DNA from: Isoptericola sp. AK164
GTDB lineage: Bacteria; Actinomycetota; Actinomycetes; Actinomycetales; Cellulomonadaceae
Direction: 5' to 3'
DNA length: 64,000 nucleotides
NCBI RefSeq assembly: GCF_029643425.1
Contig: NZ_CP119106.1
Location: 992,001-1,056,000, forward strand
Numbering within the stretch: the first letter of the stretch is position 1; each line of letters opens with the position of its first letter. Positions 63,817-64,000 of the stretch are shown piece after piece. The notes beneath the pieces were generated by a model. It worked only from the letters and a program-made list of their open reading frames with translations, did not search any database and was not told where the DNA came from. The position numbers and the translations under genes are program-made.

Positions 63817-64000
63817 ATGCTCTGGTATCTCGGACGCAGGCTGCTGCAGGTGATCCCTGTGTTCCTGGGGGCCACCCTGCTGCTGTACGCGCTGGTGTTC
63901 CTGCGGCCCGGTGACCCGATCGCCGGCCTGGGTGGTGAGCGTGGTCTGCCCGAAGCTGTGCAGGAGCAGATCCGCGCCCAGTACAACCTGGACCAACCCT
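63817..64000 (+). CDS. Peptide-type ABC permease (OppB-like), cut by window end
   Basis: Only the first 61 residues are present. They begin MLWYLGRRLLQVIPVFLGAT, the usual OppB/DppB first helix, followed by FLRPGDPIAGLGG, matching the family's conserved PGDP. The ATG at 63817 has GAGGAG upstream. Together with the binding protein it is the start of a second Opp-type importer. A weak -10 candidate TAGCCT at 63775-63780 could give it its own promoter. Confidence 0.93.
   Translation, partial: MLWYLGRRLLQVIPVFLGATLLLYALVFLRPGDPIAGLGGERGLPEAVQEQIRAQYNLDQP

Noticed and set aside
1-64000. tRNA, rRNA, CRISPR, phage or IS elements
   Set aside because: I looked for cloverleaf-like TTC-loop sequences, regularly spaced repeats, transposase and integrase motifs and found none that hold up by eye. 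A tRNAscan and repeat search would settle it.

Overview
The window is high-GC (roughly 70-75% by eye) bacterial chromosomal DNA from an actinomycete. Supporting signs are many GTG starts, ATGA/GTGA stop-start overlaps, several TANNNT -10 boxes placed 6-8 nt before a GTG start (leaderless style), a RamB-type regulator of acetate metabolism, a 1,591-aa NAD-dependent glutamate dehydrogenase and an unlinked-looking xseA/xseB pair. Order Micrococcales (Cellulomonas/Promicromonospora-like) is my inference from gene content; there is no rRNA or other phylogenetic marker here to prove it. I see no phage, insertion sequence, tRNA, rRNA or CRISPR array.

Layout. 1-3.7 kb: a truncated gene, a PIF1/RecD-like helicase carrying a degenerate exonuclease-like domain and a C-terminal BRCT domain, and a DUF4230 membrane protein. 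3.8-8.7 kb: the glyoxylate shunt (aceA, aceB) divergent from its probable regulator ramB. 8.8-13.5 kb: large NAD-glutamate dehydrogenase. 13.7-26.2 kb: one long minus-strand operon of 13 genes, almost all overlapping stop-to-start. It starts with a branched-chain-amino-acid-type ABC importer (binding protein, LivG, LivF, LivH, LivM), followed by an AMP-forming acyl-CoA ligase, a TetR regulator, 3-hydroxybutyrate dehydrogenase, an alpha/beta hydrolase, both subunits of a 3-oxoacid CoA-transferase, a second alpha/beta hydrolase and a thiolase. The enzymes in order give hydroxybutyrate -> acetoacetate -> acetoacetyl-CoA -> 2 acetyl-CoA, and the neighbouring glyoxylate shunt would assimilate the acetyl-CoA. 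I read this as a dedicated import and catabolism system for a hydroxybutyrate-yielding ester, oligomer or related short acid; the real substrate is unknown.

26.4-45.8 kb is housekeeping: nhaA (with no usual start codon), DUF1697, PIN-PhoH, a FUSC membrane protein divergent from a MarR regulator, fumC, beta-carbonic anhydrase, a PfkB sugar kinase, xseB, an ABC-F protein lying between xseB and xseA, xseA, ispH, rmuC, a two-gene ABC transporter, a GNAT acetyltransferase and ychF. 46.0-47.8 kb: dodecin and a class C beta-lactamase-like serine hydrolase.

48.3-64 kb is transport. A peptide-type (Opp/Dpp) importer (binding protein, long permease, second permease, fused double ATPase) runs without a real gap into two giant FtsX-type permeases and two LolD/MacB-type ATPases, one of which ends in an AbrB-like domain. 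A second Opp-type importer then begins and is cut by the window end. In both importers a perfect hairpin separates the binding-protein gene from the first permease gene.

Two copies of a conserved long palindrome (shared arm core TGTGGGCATGAAATCTGCAG, shared loop core CGGTGG) lie at two convergent gene ends 23.5 kb apart; this dispersed element is the least explained non-coding feature of the window.
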